64,000 bases of DNA from Gordonia neofelifaecis NRRL B-59395 (GTDB lineage Bacteria > Actinomycetota > Actinomycetes > Mycobacteriales > Mycobacteriaceae), in assembly GCF_000192435.1 (NCBI RefSeq), contig NZ_AEUD01000001.1:1-64000 (forward strand), written 5' to 3'. The notes below the pieces were generated by a model. It searched no databases. It worked only from the letters and a program-made list of their open reading frames with translations, and was not told where the DNA came from. Both the position numbers and the translations under genes were made by a program. Each line of letters starts with the position of its first letter. Position 1 is the stretch's first letter. Below, one piece after another: positions 63,346-64,000 of the stretch.

Positions 63346-63768
63346 ATGAAGTACATGCTGATCATGCGCGTGACCGACGATGCCGCCGTCGCCGACTACG
63401 AGCAGACTCCCTTCGAGGAGATCATCAATAAGATGGGCGCCTACAACGAGGACATGATCAACGCGGGAGTGCTGCTTGCGGGCGAAGGACTCTCGGACGC
63501 GGCCGAGGGCTTCGTCGTCGATTTCGCGTCCGACGATCCGATCGTCACCGACGGTCCGTACGGAGAGATCCACGAGCTCTTCAACGGCTTCTGGATCATC
63601 GAGGTCGCGAGCCGAGACGAGGCCGTGCACTGGGCTCGTCGCTGCCCACTCGGCAAAGGCGCCAAGCTGGAGGTCCGGCGCTTCACCGACGAGAGCGACT
63701 TCGCCGAGTACGCCGACAACGAGTACATCCAGAAGGAGGCCGGATGGCGCGCCGAAGCCGGCCAGTGA
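63346..63768 (+). CDS. YCII-related (DGPF) domain protein
   Basis: A 140-residue protein with the DGPF/YCII pattern MKYMLIMR at the start, GEGLSDAAEG, VTDGPYGEIHELFNGFWIIEV and DEAVHWARRCPLG, ending in a tail of acidic and aromatic residues. This domain is repeatedly found beside ECF sigma factors of the ECF42 group in actinobacteria, and one follows here. Confidence 0.88.
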   Translation: MKYMLIMRVTDDAAVADYEQTPFEEIINKMGAYNEDMINAGVLLAGEGLSDAAEGFVVDFASDDPIVTDGPYGEIHELFNGFWIIEVASRDEAVHWARRCPLGKGAKLEVRRFTDESDFAEYADNEYIQKEAGWRAEAGQ

Positions 63769-63783
63769 CGGTTTCGACCCGAC

Positions 63784-64000
63784 GTGTCTGACCGTGCTCC
63801 CGCCGATCTGACCGCCACCCTCGACGCGGTGTGGCGGTCGGAGGGCGGCCGCGTGGTCGCCTCGCTCGTCGCGATGACCCGCGACGTCGCGACCGCCGAA
63901 GACCTGGCGCAGGAGGCGATCGCCGCTGCCCTGGTCCAGTGGCCGGCAGAGGGCGTTCCGCGGAATCCCGGGGCGTGGCTGACCGCGGTCGCCAAACGTC
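63784..64000 (+). CDS. ECF sigma factor, ECF42/DUF6596 type (partial)
   Basis: The 3' end is cut by the window. The 72 visible codons from GTG 63784 read as the sigma2 region of an RNA polymerase ECF sigma factor (RVVASLVAMTRDVATAEDLA and PRNPGAWLTAVAK). Pairing with an adjacent DGPF-domain gene is typical of the ECF42 group, in which a long C-terminal TPR-like extension takes over regulation; that part is outside the window. Confidence 0.78.
   Translation, partial: MSDRAPADLTATLDAVWRSEGGRVVASLVAMTRDVATAEDLAQEAIAAALVQWPAEGVPRNPGAWLTAVAKR

Overview
The window is high-GC DNA from an actinomycete. GTG starts, GTGA/ATGA gene overlaps, a WhiB-like protein, a class III-type PHA synthase, an SdsA-type alkylsulfatase and a phiRv-like prophage element point to the Mycobacteriales, with Gordonia or a close relative the best guess. 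No rRNA or other taxon-defining marker is present, so genus is inference.

Layout. 1-11133 is chromosomal: an alpha/beta hydrolase and an acyl-CoA ligase on the minus strand, then a TetR-led plus-strand run (3266-7366) with a phasin-like protein, PHA synthase, GNAT, SDR and lipase, then a DUF488 protein, a hydrolase, phosphoglucomutase and a membrane-anchored DsbA-like protein. A complete tRNA-Ala(GGC) lies at 11134-11206.

11161-32918 is a tandem array of two small integrated elements that share the 3' part of this tRNA as attachment site. Three copies of the core occur, at 11161, 20470 and 32875. Element 1 (about 9.3 kb) resembles the phiRv1/phiRv2 prophage-like elements: tyrosine integrase, HTH genes, excisionase, prim-pol, RecA-fold ATPase, WhiB-like protein and a fused prohead protease/HK97 capsid, but no portal, terminase or tail gene. 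Element 2 (about 12.4 kb) has a different design. Next to its left att it carries a nuclease-like gene between two lipoprotein genes. It has both a tyrosine integrase and a serine recombinase, a replication module (DnaB-N-like plus DUF3987-like), an M41-type peptidase and possible virion genes. Both look like phage satellites or strongly reduced prophages.

From 33 kb onward the DNA is chromosomal again: a decayed DUF1579-like fragment at the junction, an M23 peptidase, a penicillin-binding-type serine hydrolase lipoprotein, several regulator/target pairs with visible palindromic operators (TetR-DUF1772, TetR-MFS pump, MarR-nitrobindin-like), 3-hydroxybutyryl-CoA dehydrogenase, an ABC-F protein, an alkylsulfatase, an SDR/TetR/alcohol dehydrogenase group, a second acyl-CoA ligase, a short UvrA paralogue, an NDH-2-like oxidoreductase with a SigJ-like sigma factor, a HEAT protein next to a MerR-HEAT regulator, and a YCII protein followed by an ECF sigma factor cut by the window end.

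The chromosomal part reads as lipid, alcohol and xenobiotic metabolism with local regulators. The unusual biology is concentrated in the tandem tRNA-Ala elements.
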